Below are positions 1 to 6,829 of a DNA stretch of 64,000 bases, piece by piece. Each line of letters starts with the position of its first letter. Positions within the stretch are counted from its first letter, which is position 1. The notes beneath the pieces were generated by a model that ran no database searches, was not told the DNA's origin, and saw only the letters and a list, made by a program, of their open reading frames with translations. The translations under genes and the position numbers were made by a program. This stretch comes from Polyangiaceae bacterium (lineage in GTDB: Bacteria > Myxococcota_A > Polyangia > Polyangiales > Polyangiaceae): contig JABTUA010000001.1 in the NCBI GenBank assembly GCA_015075635.1, positions 1,302,001 to 1,366,000 of the forward strand, in the 5' to 3' direction.

Positions 1-1238
1 TAGTTGTTCCAGTTCGCCTTGCAGCCCAGGTTCAGCCCGACGGGCGAGAGCACGTCGTCGTAGGGCTTGGTGGTCGCTCCCAGGTGGTGGATGCAGGCGT
101 TCTCGCCGCTGCGCTGCAAGAGGCAGTCCTCGTAGAAGCTCTGGTACTTCTGGATGCCCGTCGCGAGCGCGATGGTCTTCATGAACGACAGGCTCATGGC
201 GGCGTTGTAGCCGCCGAAGAAGGTGCCCGCCCAGATCTTGCCGTGCTCGGTCACGCGTCCGTCCCAGTCCACGAAGGTCAGCTCGTTTTCGATCATGTGA
301 TCGCCGACCTTCGTGAGCAGGCTCTTGACCGTGGTCTGCACGTCCGGGTCGTCCACCAGCTTGGCGATGGCGCCGAGGGCGAACATGTGGCCCGCGTATT
401 CGTCCTCGCTCACGTTGTCGAGGAAGCACCAGCCGGCGTATTTGCCGAGCCCGCACACGCTGGACTTCTTCCAGGCCAAGGTCGTCGGGTCGGTGTTCTC
501 GAGGCAGCCGTCGGCGGCCACCTTGACCCAATGGTTGCTCGTCTTCTTCTCGTCCGGCGCGTACTGGGCCGGATCGGTGGGGCAAGCGATGCCCGGCACT
601 CCCGGTGGGATCATCTGGCGCGTGAAGATGCCCGGCACGCCGGTGATCTCCATGCGCTTCACCTCCGAGTCGAGCAGGAGCTTCAACATTTCGAGGGCCG
701 CGGGGTCCTGGGTCACCGCCCAGCGGTAAGCCTGGGCGCCCATGTAGAGCGCGCTCCAGAGGCCATCGTTCTCGCCCGTGTCCCAGCTCTCCACGTCGTC
801 GTAGGTCGCCGTCGTCTCGGGCACGCCCGGCTTGGTACAGTCGCTGCCGGCGCAGGGCAGGGTCACGTCAGCCATCCAGCCGAGCGCCGGGTGAACGTGC
901 AGGCGCTTCGAGACGTCCTCGAAATACTCGGCCTTCTCCCGCAATGACTCGGCGGTCGCCTTCGGCTCGCCCGCGCACTGGTCGAACTTCGGGCTGCCCC
1001 AGCGCCAGGGCTCGACGCACCGATCGACGTCGCAGACCTTGCCCTGCTCGCGCATGCACTCGGTGACCTGCCACTTGCCGGCGTTGCAGATCCGCAGCGA
1101 GAGCGCGTCCTCCGAGCACTCCACGCTCTCGCCTTCGCACTCCGGCGTGGTGGAGGGCTCCGCGGCGTCGTCGCTCCCGCACGACGCGACCGCCACGATG
1201 GCGAGGCACACCCCGAGGACTCGAGCGAGCCGGCTCAT
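1..1238 (-). CDS. Secreted lipoprotein, 3' end cut by the window edge
   Basis: At least 412 residues are visible and the frame is still open at base 1. The ATG at 1238 begins a short lipoprotein signal (LAIVAVASCG), so the Cys near residue 20 should be lipidated. A Cys-rich segment follows (about residues 33-75, eight Cys), which may be a small disulfide-bonded module. The remainder is helical with many Trp and Tyr (ENDGLWSALYMGAQAYRW, DEYAGHMFALGAIAKL), a texture reminiscent of alpha/alpha-toroid proteins. That resemblance is inference only; I recognise no named family. The gene lies 19 bp downstream of the kinase gene on the same strand and may be co-transcribed with it. Confidence 0.75.
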   Translation of the reverse strand, partial: MSRLARVLGVCLAIVAVASCGSDDAAEPSTTPECEGESVECSEDALSLRICNAGKWQVTECMREQGKVCDVDRCVEPWRWGSPKFDQCAGEPKATAESLREKAEYFEDVSKRLHVHPALGWMADVTLPCAGSDCTKPGVPETTATYDDVESWDTGENDGLWSALYMGAQAYRWAVTQDPAALEMLKLLLDSEVKRMEITGVPGIFTRQMIPPGVPGIACPTDPAQYAPDEKKTSNHWVKVAADGCLENTDPTTLAWKKSSVCGLGKYAGWCFLDNVSEDEYAGHMFALGAIAKLVDDPDVQTTVKSLLTKVGDHMIENELTFVDWDGRVTEHGKIWAGTFFGGYNAAMSLSFMKTIALATGIQKYQSFYEDCLLQRSGENACIHHLGATTKPYDDVLSPVGLNLGCKANWNN

Positions 1239-1257
1239 GCTGGCGAGGTTAGCTCAA

Positions 1258-2751
1258 TCACGAGCCCTTGATCGCCCCGAGCAGCTTCTTGGCCTCGGCC
1301 TCGTTCTGCGGCACCAGCACCTCCAGGATGGCGGCGCTCTCCCGCTCGACCGCTACGCCGAGCTTCTGCCGCAACAGGGGCTCCGTCTTCTTCGCCTCTT
1401 CGAGGTCGTCGAAGCGGTACAGGGTGACCGTGCCCTTGTCGGTGCCGCGCTGGATGGACATCTGCGAGCTGGTGAACGTGCCCTCGATGTTCTTGATCGG
1501 CTCGCCGACGACGTGCCAGCCCGCCGGCTTGATGCGCAGGCCGATGGTGGTGGCTCCGATGCCGTCGAAGCCCTTGCCGCTCCGCGCCCCGAGCTCGGTG
1601 GGCTCCCCGGCAGCGGGGGGCTCGCTGCCGGCGCCGGGGCCGGCGCCCGCGCGAGGGGTGGATGACGGCTGCACGAGGAAGAACGCGACCGCCGCCACCA
1701 CGACGCCGGCTGCGCCCAAGGCGACGATGCCCGCGACCACCGCGATGGCGATGCCGGCGCCGGAACGCGTCGCCGGCGCCTGGGTGATCACCTGCACCGC
1801 GCCACCCGTGTGCGGCGGCGTGGAGGGCCCCGGCGCGTACGGCGACACCGGGGTCGGCGGCGCGAGGGAGCCGTGTCCTGGGAACGTGGCTGCGAGCGCT
1901 TGGGGGCCGGCACCGCTCTGCGCGCGCTCGAGGTCCATCAGCATCTCGGCCGCGGAGCCGTAGCGGAGCGCCGGCGACTTCTGCGTCGCGCGCTGGATGA
2001 CGCCGCCCAACGGGCCGCCGAGCACCTCCGGCGGAAGCGCCAGAGGCTCCGCCGACGAGTGGGCGAGGAAGACGTCCATCAGGTTCCGCCCCTGCACCAC
2101 CACGCGTCCGGCCAGGAGCTCCGCCATGGTCAACCCGAGCGCGTAGAGGTCGGTGCCCGGCCCAATGGCCTCGTTCCTCACCTGCTCTGGGGACATGTAG
2201 CTCGGCGTCCCGACCGGAGTGGCCCCGGCGGTCATCGTCGCGCCCGACTCCTGGAGCGTCTTGGCCACGCCGAAGTCGAGCACCTTCACGAAATCCGGCT
2301 CGCCGGGGAAATCCGTGAGCACGATGTTCGCCGGCTTGATGTCGCGGTGCACGATCCCGGCGGCGTGGGCCTCCATCAGCGCCTTCAGGATCTGGCGCGC
2401 CACGTGCGCCACGCGCGACGGCGGCATCGGCCCCTCGCGGGCGATCACCGTGTCCAGAGGCCGCCCTTCCAGGTGCTCCCAGGCGATGAAAGGCAGGCCA
2501 TGGTCGGTGGTGCCGAAGTCGTAGACGCGGACCGTGTTCGGGCTCTTGAGCTGCTGCGCCAGCTCCGCCTCGCGCCGAAAGCGCGCCAGCGCGCCGTCGG
2601 TGACCACCAGGCCCGGGTGCAGCACCTTGAGCGCGACCGCACGGTTCAAGTTCAACTGGGTCGCACGGTACACCGCGCCGAAGCCGCCGCCGCCGATCGC
2701 GGCGTCCACGCGGTAACGTCCCCCGACGACTTCACCGACTCGCAGGCTCAC
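1258..2751 (-). CDS. Membrane-anchored eukaryote-like Ser/Thr protein kinase
   Basis: A 497-residue Hanks-type kinase. The kinase domain fills about residues 8-275: Gly-rich loop GGGGFGAVY, ATP-binding Lys in ALKVLHP, catalytic loop HRDIKPAN, DFGVAK and SYMSPEQ. A Pro/Gly-rich linker leads to one membrane helix of about 25 residues (GIAIAVVAGIVALGAAGVVV), then an outer segment of about 140 residues with no recognised domain, the usual layout of a receptor kinase sensing the periplasm. The GTG at 2751 was chosen because the conserved N-terminus (GEVVGGRYRV) begins a few residues later; an upstream ATG at 2877 would add 42 residues of poor quality. The substrate is unknown. Myxobacteria carry many such kinases. 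Confidence 0.93.
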   Translation of the reverse strand: MSLRVGEVVGGRYRVDAAIGGGGFGAVYRATQLNLNRAVALKVLHPGLVVTDGALARFRREAELAQQLKSPNTVRVYDFGTTDHGLPFIAWEHLEGRPLDTVIAREGPMPPSRVAHVARQILKALMEAHAAGIVHRDIKPANIVLTDFPGEPDFVKVLDFGVAKTLQESGATMTAGATPVGTPSYMSPEQVRNEAIGPGTDLYALGLTMAELLAGRVVVQGRNLMDVFLAHSSAEPLALPPEVLGGPLGGVIQRATQKSPALRYGSAAEMLMDLERAQSGAGPQALAATFPGHGSLAPPTPVSPYAPGPSTPPHTGGAVQVITQAPATRSGAGIAIAVVAGIVALGAAGVVVAAVAFFLVQPSSTPRAGAGPGAGSEPPAAGEPTELGARSGKGFDGIGATTIGLRIKPAGWHVVGEPIKNIEGTFTSSQMSIQRGTDKGTVTLYRFDDLEEAKKTEPLLRQKLGVAVERESAAILEVLVPQNEAEAKKLLGAIKGS

Positions 2752-3003
2752 GTTGTCCCTCGACCCGAGGGAGTGACACGGATGGCCTGCGAGTGCCAGC
2801 CTCCCGAGCTGGAAGTCCTGATAAGGACCATCGGTCGGGCAGCAGAAGAAATGCGGCACGGCGCCAACGGACGCCACGGCGCCACGGTTCTCGTTTTGTG
2901 GACCGGAGCAGGAGCTTCCGACCTGGGAGCCCTGAGCAGGTCGGATGACGTGCTGGGATCAGCGTTCGGGGGAACAGGAGCATCGCCCGGACGACGCGCA
3001 TAC

Positions 3004-3074
3004 AGGTTTGACACCAAAGTTCGTCTTCTTCGTCTTCTTTCGTGGCGTCACGGCGTCGTGGCGTTCGTGGCGCA
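3004..3074 (+). repeat. Solo (TTC)n / CGTGGCGT tail motif
   Basis: An intergenic motif made of GACACCAAA, an imperfect TTC tract, then direct repeats of CGTGGCGT / TTCGTGGCG. The same motif recurs at 31533-31590 and, inverted, at 39014-39086, and similar tails end all three DUF559 units. This copy runs straight into the first DUF559 unit. The 250 bp between the kinase start (2751) and this motif hold no convincing gene, only a diverged relative of the 107-111 bp repeat at 30922-31232 (about 2858-2945). Confidence 0.6.
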
Positions 3075-3420
3075 TTTCCTGCCCCAACTCGCCGCCGCTG
3101 CGCGGCGTCGGTCTTCCCCAAATTCGCGCTTCGCGCGAATGGGGAAGACGGGTCGTCCCGAGCTCGGTGCGTCTTAGCTCGTCGCTACGTGCGGTGTTCC
3201 GTAGCTGGCACGTCGTCGCACGCTGCTGCGAGCGGCCTGGTGTCCTCGGCCCGGCGCGGTGGTCGGGCTCCGCTCAACCGGCGCACGCTCTGCGCCACGC
3301 CGCTCGATCACTCGAAGCAACGGGCCGAATGTGTCGACGAATACGAAGCTGATGTGAGTTCCGGAAAATCTGGCCGCATCCGTTCCGGAAAATCTGGCAC
3401 CCCCTTGAAGGGAGCCAGAG

Positions 3421-3682
3421 ATGGAGCCAAGCGTAGCTGACGCGATGAAACGGCAGCGGCAACCGGAGGAGATGTTGCCGCTCCTCAAGAGACACGAGGT
3501 TCAGGTTCTCCGCCGTGCGGGGTTGAGCGCTGCGGACGTCGCGAAGCGGACGGGAGTGTCGCTCCGTCAGGTTCGCCGGCTCGACAAGGAGACGCCGCCG
3601 TCTGATGCGGACGATGCGCGCGAGCGGAAGGCGCGCCGGATCGGGCGGCCCTCGAAGGCCGAGCCGTTCCGCGCGTTCGCGC
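3421..3682 (+). pseudogene. istA-like transposase, N-terminal fragment
   Basis: The ATG at 3421 opens a frame whose first 85 or so residues look like the N-terminal helix-turn-helix of an IS21 IstA transposase (VLRRAGLSAADVAKRTGVS, then RIGRPSKAEPFR). After that the frame turns into low-quality Arg/Pro sequence. The DDE catalytic core is absent. The switch in coding frame near 3680 marks the internal deletion joint with the istB remnant. The fragment might still give a short DNA-binding peptide, but there is no sign that it does. Confidence 0.7.
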
Positions 3683-3815
3683 GACCCCGACCTCGCCAGG
3701 GCGATCGTCGACCGCATCCTCGAACGCGGCCGCATCGTTGTCCTCGACGGCCCCTCGGGTCGCACGCGCCACCTGCCGCACGACGAGCTCGACCCAGACG
3801 AGCACGCCGTGGCGT
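3683..3815 (+). pseudogene. istB-like ATPase, C-terminal fragment
   Basis: Read in a different frame from the istA fragment, this stretch gives DPDLARAIVDRILERG followed by GPSGRTRHL. This resembles the C-terminal end of IS21 IstB helper ATPases, where a conserved Ala-X-X-Asp-Arg-X-X-X-(His/Arg) helix is followed by a short beta segment with Ser-X-Arg. The Walker motifs and everything upstream are missing. The assignment is by pattern memory and is less certain than that of the element ends. Confidence 0.5.
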
Positions 3816-4010
3816 CACGCGGCCTTCAGGCGGCCCCCGCCGACGTGCAAGGAAGCGCCGTCCCAGTACTGCCCACCGGTGCCAGAGTTTCCGGAAAACC
3901 AGGGGCAGATTTTCCGGAACCTACAGCTGAGAGCGCCACAGGCGGCGTGTCACAGATCGTGCGCCCTGGGTCGCGAAGCCCGCCCACCACGCCGGGCCTC
4001 GGAGGAACCC

Positions 4011-4376
4011 ATGTCCGCTCGCCCCATCACTCAGCTTCGTCGCCAGCAAGTCCTCTCGCAGCGTGCCGCCGAGATGCGTGCGGCGCCCACCCGGTCGGAG
4101 GCCGCCCTCTGGCAGGCGCTGCGGGCCAAGAAGCTCGGCGTCGAGGTCCGCCGTCAGGTGGTGCTCGGGAACTACATCGCGGACTTCGTCGTGCCCTCGG
4201 CGAGGCTCGTCATCGAGGTGGACGGGGGCTACCACTGCAGGCGAGTCGCCGCCGACGCGCGGCGGGAACGGGCGCTCCGGCGCCTCGGCTACCGCGTGCT
4301 CCGGCTCGACGCACAGCTCGTGCTGGGCGCCCTGCCCGAAGCGCTCCTGCAGGTGCGGCAAGCGCTCGTCGGCTGA
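4011..4376 (+). CDS. DUF559 (Vsr-like, PD-(D/E)XK) protein, copy 1
   Basis: A 121-residue protein of the DUF559 family, small proteins related to Vsr and other PD-(D/E)XK nucleases. The start is fixed by GGAGGA five bases upstream of the ATG. Recognisable parts are the N-terminal RAAPTRSEAALWQALR helix, the beta-hairpin VRRQVVLGNYIADFVV (Asp of the nuclease core), LVIEVDGGYH (Glu-X-Asp), and the closing RALRRLGYRVLRLDAQLVL. The core residues are all present, so it may be active; the family's natural substrate is not established. The protein is identical or nearly so to copies 2 and 3. It sits in a repeat unit whose promoter-side head contains the IS21-type insertion. Confidence 0.88.
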   Translation: MSARPITQLRRQQVLSQRAAEMRAAPTRSEAALWQALRAKKLGVEVRRQVVLGNYIADFVVPSARLVIEVDGGYHCRRVAADARRERALRRLGYRVLRLDAQLVLGALPEALLQVRQALVG

Positions 4377-4470
4377 GGCCTGCGCCTCTGCCTCTGAGAC
4401 AAAGATTGCTTCTTCTTCTTCTTCTTCTTCTTCTTCGTGGCGTTCGTGGCGTCGTGGCGTTCGTGGCGCA

Positions 4471-5251
4471 TTTCCTGCCCCAACTCGCCGCCGCTGCGCG
4501 GCGTCGGTCTTCCCCAAATTCGCGCTTCGCGCGAATGGGGAAGACGGGTCGTCCCGAGCTCGGTGCGTCTTCGCTCGTCGCTACGTGCGGTGTTCCGTAG
4601 CTGGCACGTCGTCGCACGCTGCTGAGAGCGGCCTGGTGTCCTCGGCCCGGCGCGGTGGTCGGGCTCCGCTCAACCGGCGCACGCTCTGCGCCACGCCGCT
4701 CGATCACTCGAAGCAACGGGCCGAATGTGTCGACGAATACGAAGCTGAGAGCGCCACAGGCGGCGTGTCACAGATCGTGCGCCCTGGGTCGCGAAGCCCG
4801 CCCACCACGCCGGGCCTCGGAGGAACCCATGTCCGCTCGCCCCATCACTCAGCTTCGTCGCCAGCAAGTCCTCTCGCAGCGTGCCGCCGAGATGCGTGCG
4901 GCGCCCACCCGGTCGGAGGCCGCCCTCTGGCAGGCGCTGCGGGCCAAGAAGCTCGGCGTCGAGGTCCGCCGTCAGGTGGTGCTCGGGAACTACATCGCGG
5001 ACTTCGTCGTGCCCTCGGCGAGGCTCGTCATCGAGGTGGACGGGGGCTACCACTGCAGGCGAGTCGCCGCCGACGCGCGGCGGGAACGGGCGCTCCGGCG
5101 CCTCGGCTACCGCGTGCTCCGGCTCGACGCACAGCTCGTGCTGGGCGCCCTGCCCGAAGCGCTCCTGCAGGTGCGGCAAGCGCTCGTCGGCTGAGGCCTG
5201 CGCCTCTGCCTCTGAGACAAAGATTGCTTCTTCTTCTTCTTCTTCTTCTTC
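4471..5251 (+). repeat. DUF559 repeat unit 2 (uninterrupted)
   Basis: A 781-bp unit, head to (TTC)8 tract, lying directly behind unit 1 in the same orientation; the two are separated only by the CGTGGCGT-type tail at 4437-4470. The spacing from the GCTGA site to the ATG is 81 bp in all three units. Its own tail continues to about 5277. The tandem pair probably arose by unequal recombination, or by a second insertion into the first unit's tail, since both heads are preceded by the same GTGGCGTTCGTGGCGCA. Confidence 0.9.
4829..5194 (+). CDS. DUF559 (Vsr-like, PD-(D/E)XK) protein, copy 2
   Basis: A second 121-residue DUF559 protein with the same sequence as copy 1 as far as I can read. The GGAGG ribosome-binding site and the putative catalytic NYIADFVV and VIEVDGGYH segments are preserved. 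The reading frame is intact in all three copies. This suggests either recent duplication or selection on the protein; the sequence alone does not separate these. There is no partner gene (methylase or specificity subunit) next to it, so it is not an ordinary restriction system. Confidence 0.88.
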   Translation: MSARPITQLRRQQVLSQRAAEMRAAPTRSEAALWQALRAKKLGVEVRRQVVLGNYIADFVVPSARLVIEVDGGYHCRRVAADARRERALRRLGYRVLRLDAQLVLGALPEALLQVRQALVG

Positions 5252-5318
5252 GTGGCGTCGTGGCGTTCGTGGCGCAGCTTCTCTCCCGTGGATTCACGGC
5301 AAGAGAGAGCGCTTCTCC

Positions 5319-5849
5319 CTAGAACAGCCAGCCCACGGTCAGGTTGAACCCCATGGTGCCGCGGGTGACCGGCGCGAGGAGCCCGCGCTCGTCGAATTCG
5401 TGGATCACCGAGAGCCCCACCGAGGGCGTGACCTCCTGAAGGCCGAAGACCACGAAGCGGTAGCCGAAGCGTGCGGTCTCCTCGACCTGCCAGTAGGCGC
5501 CCAGGGAGCGGTTCTGGCGCCGGCTCTCGAGGGACGTGCGGGCGGCCACGCTGCCGAGCGCGAGGTAGGGACCGGTCATGCCGCGCTTCTCCTTCAGCCA
5601 CCAGCGGCCCTCGGCCTTGAGCACCCAGGTCTGGGAGGCGAAGTCGTCACGCGCCCCGAAGCGCGCGCCCACGCCGCCCACGAGGCTGAGCTCCGGCAGC
5701 ACCAGGCGCTCGTATTGGATCAGCATGCCGCGCGAGAGCAGCGCGAACGGCTCCCAGGAGATCGCGTTGCGCTTGGGCTCTGCAGCTCGCGCACGGGCGC
5801 ACCACGAGAGGGACAACAGCGCGAGCGCCAGCGCCAGCCCGACCCTCAA
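5319..5849 (-). CDS. Small outer-membrane beta-barrel protein
   Basis: A 176-residue protein with a signal peptide (LALALALLSLSWCARARA, likely cut after ARARA). The mature part alternates hydrophobic and polar residues in strands (LSLVGGVGARFGAR, WVLKAEGRWWLKEKRG, PYLALGSVAART) and ends with aromatic residues (NLTVGWLF), as outer-membrane barrels do. It resembles DUF3575-type barrels, which I cannot confirm. The TTG start at 5849 overlaps the stop of the upstream hydrolase gene (TTGA), so the two are translationally coupled. An odd Cys in the signal is probably not a lipobox. Confidence 0.72.
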   Translation of the reverse strand: MRVGLALALALLSLSWCARARAAEPKRNAISWEPFALLSRGMLIQYERLVLPELSLVGGVGARFGARDDFASQTWVLKAEGRWWLKEKRGMTGPYLALGSVAARTSLESRRQNRSLGAYWQVEETARFGYRFVVFGLQEVTPSVGLSVIHEFDERGLLAPVTRGTMGFNLTVGWLF

Positions 5850-6745
5850 GGCTCACCCATGCTGCGCACGAGGAAGTCGGCGAGCGCGAGCCACGCCTCC
5901 GGGGTGGTGAGCGAGATGGAGATCTGCATGTCGCCGGGATCGGCGCCGGGGTTCAGCAGGTGTCCGCCGCCGGCGAGCGTCAGCACCTCGGCGGAGTTGC
6001 CCTGGGCGCGGAGCGCCTCGCCCATGTCGCGGGTGCCGTCGATGCCGACGAACCAGTCGGCCCCACCGGTGATCAGCAAGAACGGCGGCAGCCCCGGGCG
6101 CACGTGGGTGATGGGGGAGGCCTGACGGTAGCGCTCGGGCACCTGGCTCTCGCTGCCACCGAGCAACTCTTCGACGATGTCGTGGCTCTTGCCCTGAAGG
6201 TCGTACACGCCCGCGCCCGGGATCACCGCCGCCGGCGCCATGGGCACACCCGAAGCGCAGTCCGGCGCGAGCTCGGGGTCGTCCCAGGCGACGCCCAGGA
6301 GCGCGCTCAGGTGTCCCCCGGCGGAGTAGCCGGAGACGGCGATGCGCTCCGGGTCGAGGCCCCACTCTGCGGCGTTGTCCTGCAAGAAGGAGAGCGCGCA
6401 GGCGACGTCTTGGAAGTTCCGCGGGAACTCGCCGCCCGGGAGCAGGCGATAGTTGACGCTGGCCACGGCCCAGCCGGAGCGCGCCAGGCGCTGGGCCATG
6501 GGGCGCATCGCGCTCTTGTCGCCGTATTTCCAGGCGCCGCCGTGGATGAGCATCACCGTGGGCAGCGCGTCGCCGCTCTCCGGCAGGTAGAGGTCCAGCG
6601 TGGCGCGCCCGAAGCGCGCGTCGTACCGGACGTCTTCGATCTCGCGGGGCGCGGCGCAGCCGAACGCGAGCAGCGTGAACGACAAGGCACGCACGAGCCG
6701 GGAACGCGGGGTCACGCTCGGGGCGCAATTCGCGGCTTTTGGCAT
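5846..6745 (-). CDS. Alpha/beta-hydrolase lipoprotein (esterase)
   Basis: About 299 residues. It has a lipoprotein signal (FTLLAFGCAAP), then an alpha/beta-hydrolase fold of the BD-FAE / hormone-sensitive-lipase-like esterase type. Oxyanion loop HGGAW, nucleophile elbow SGYSAGGH, an Asp in GGADWFVG and a His in GGGHLLN give a complete Ser-Asp-His triad. It probably acts on acyl or acetyl esters outside the cytoplasm, tethered to a membrane. The start is uncertain: ATG at 6745 was taken, ATG at 6802 and GTG codons nearer the lipobox are alternatives, and none has a good ribosome-binding site. It overlaps the downstream barrel gene by 4 bp. Confidence 0.85.
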   Translation of the reverse strand: MPKAANCAPSVTPRSRLVRALSFTLLAFGCAAPREIEDVRYDARFGRATLDLYLPESGDALPTVMLIHGGAWKYGDKSAMRPMAQRLARSGWAVASVNYRLLPGGEFPRNFQDVACALSFLQDNAAEWGLDPERIAVSGYSAGGHLSALLGVAWDDPELAPDCASGVPMAPAAVIPGAGVYDLQGKSHDIVEELLGGSESQVPERYRQASPITHVRPGLPPFLLITGGADWFVGIDGTRDMGEALRAQGNSAEVLTLAGGGHLLNPGADPGDMQISISLTTPEAWLALADFLVRSMGEP

Positions 6746-6829
6746 GTGCTGGAGGCGAGATCGCAGGGAGCGTGCCAGCTCCCCATCGACGCGCGCCTCC
6801 ATCGACCTACACGGCGGCCACTCGGTGGA

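Larger units (their letters stand above)
3353..3925 (+). mobile_element. Internally deleted IS21-family element (MITE-like)
   Basis: A 573-bp element inserted in the head of DUF559 unit 1. It is flanked by the direct repeat GCTGA (3348-3352 and 3926-3930), present once in units 2 and 3, so it is a 5-bp target duplication. The ends begin TG and finish CA. The terminal inverted repeats match at 18 of 20 positions (left TGTGAGTTCCGGAAAATCTG, right TGTAGGTTCCGGAAAATCTG), and a second TTCCGGAAA...CTGGCACC copy lies just inside each end, as is typical of IS21. Inside are only the start of an istA-like gene and the end of an istB-like gene, so it cannot move by itself. The empty sites in units 2 and 3 define the insertion exactly. 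Confidence 0.88.
3075..4436 (+). repeat. DUF559 repeat unit 1, split by an IS21-type remnant
   Basis: The first of three near-identical units (others 4471-5251 and 39603-40383). Without the insertion and its duplicated 5 bp it is 784 bp; the other two are 781 bp, the difference being nine TTC triplets instead of eight at the end. The layout is a 278-bp non-coding head containing a strong hairpin (GTCTTCCCC ... GGGGAAGAC), 81 bp leading to a GGAGGA ribosome-binding site, a 366-bp DUF559 gene, 33 bp of spacer and a (TTC)n tract. The tail of CGTGGCGT repeats that follows (4437-4470) runs directly into unit 2. Only a few single-base differences between units were seen by eye. Confidence 0.9.

Noticed and set aside
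4011-5194. Tandem DUF559 genes as a restriction-modification or Vsr repair system
   Set aside because: No cytosine methylase or other partner is adjacent, and the duplication includes flanking non-coding sequence, which fits a repeat unit better.
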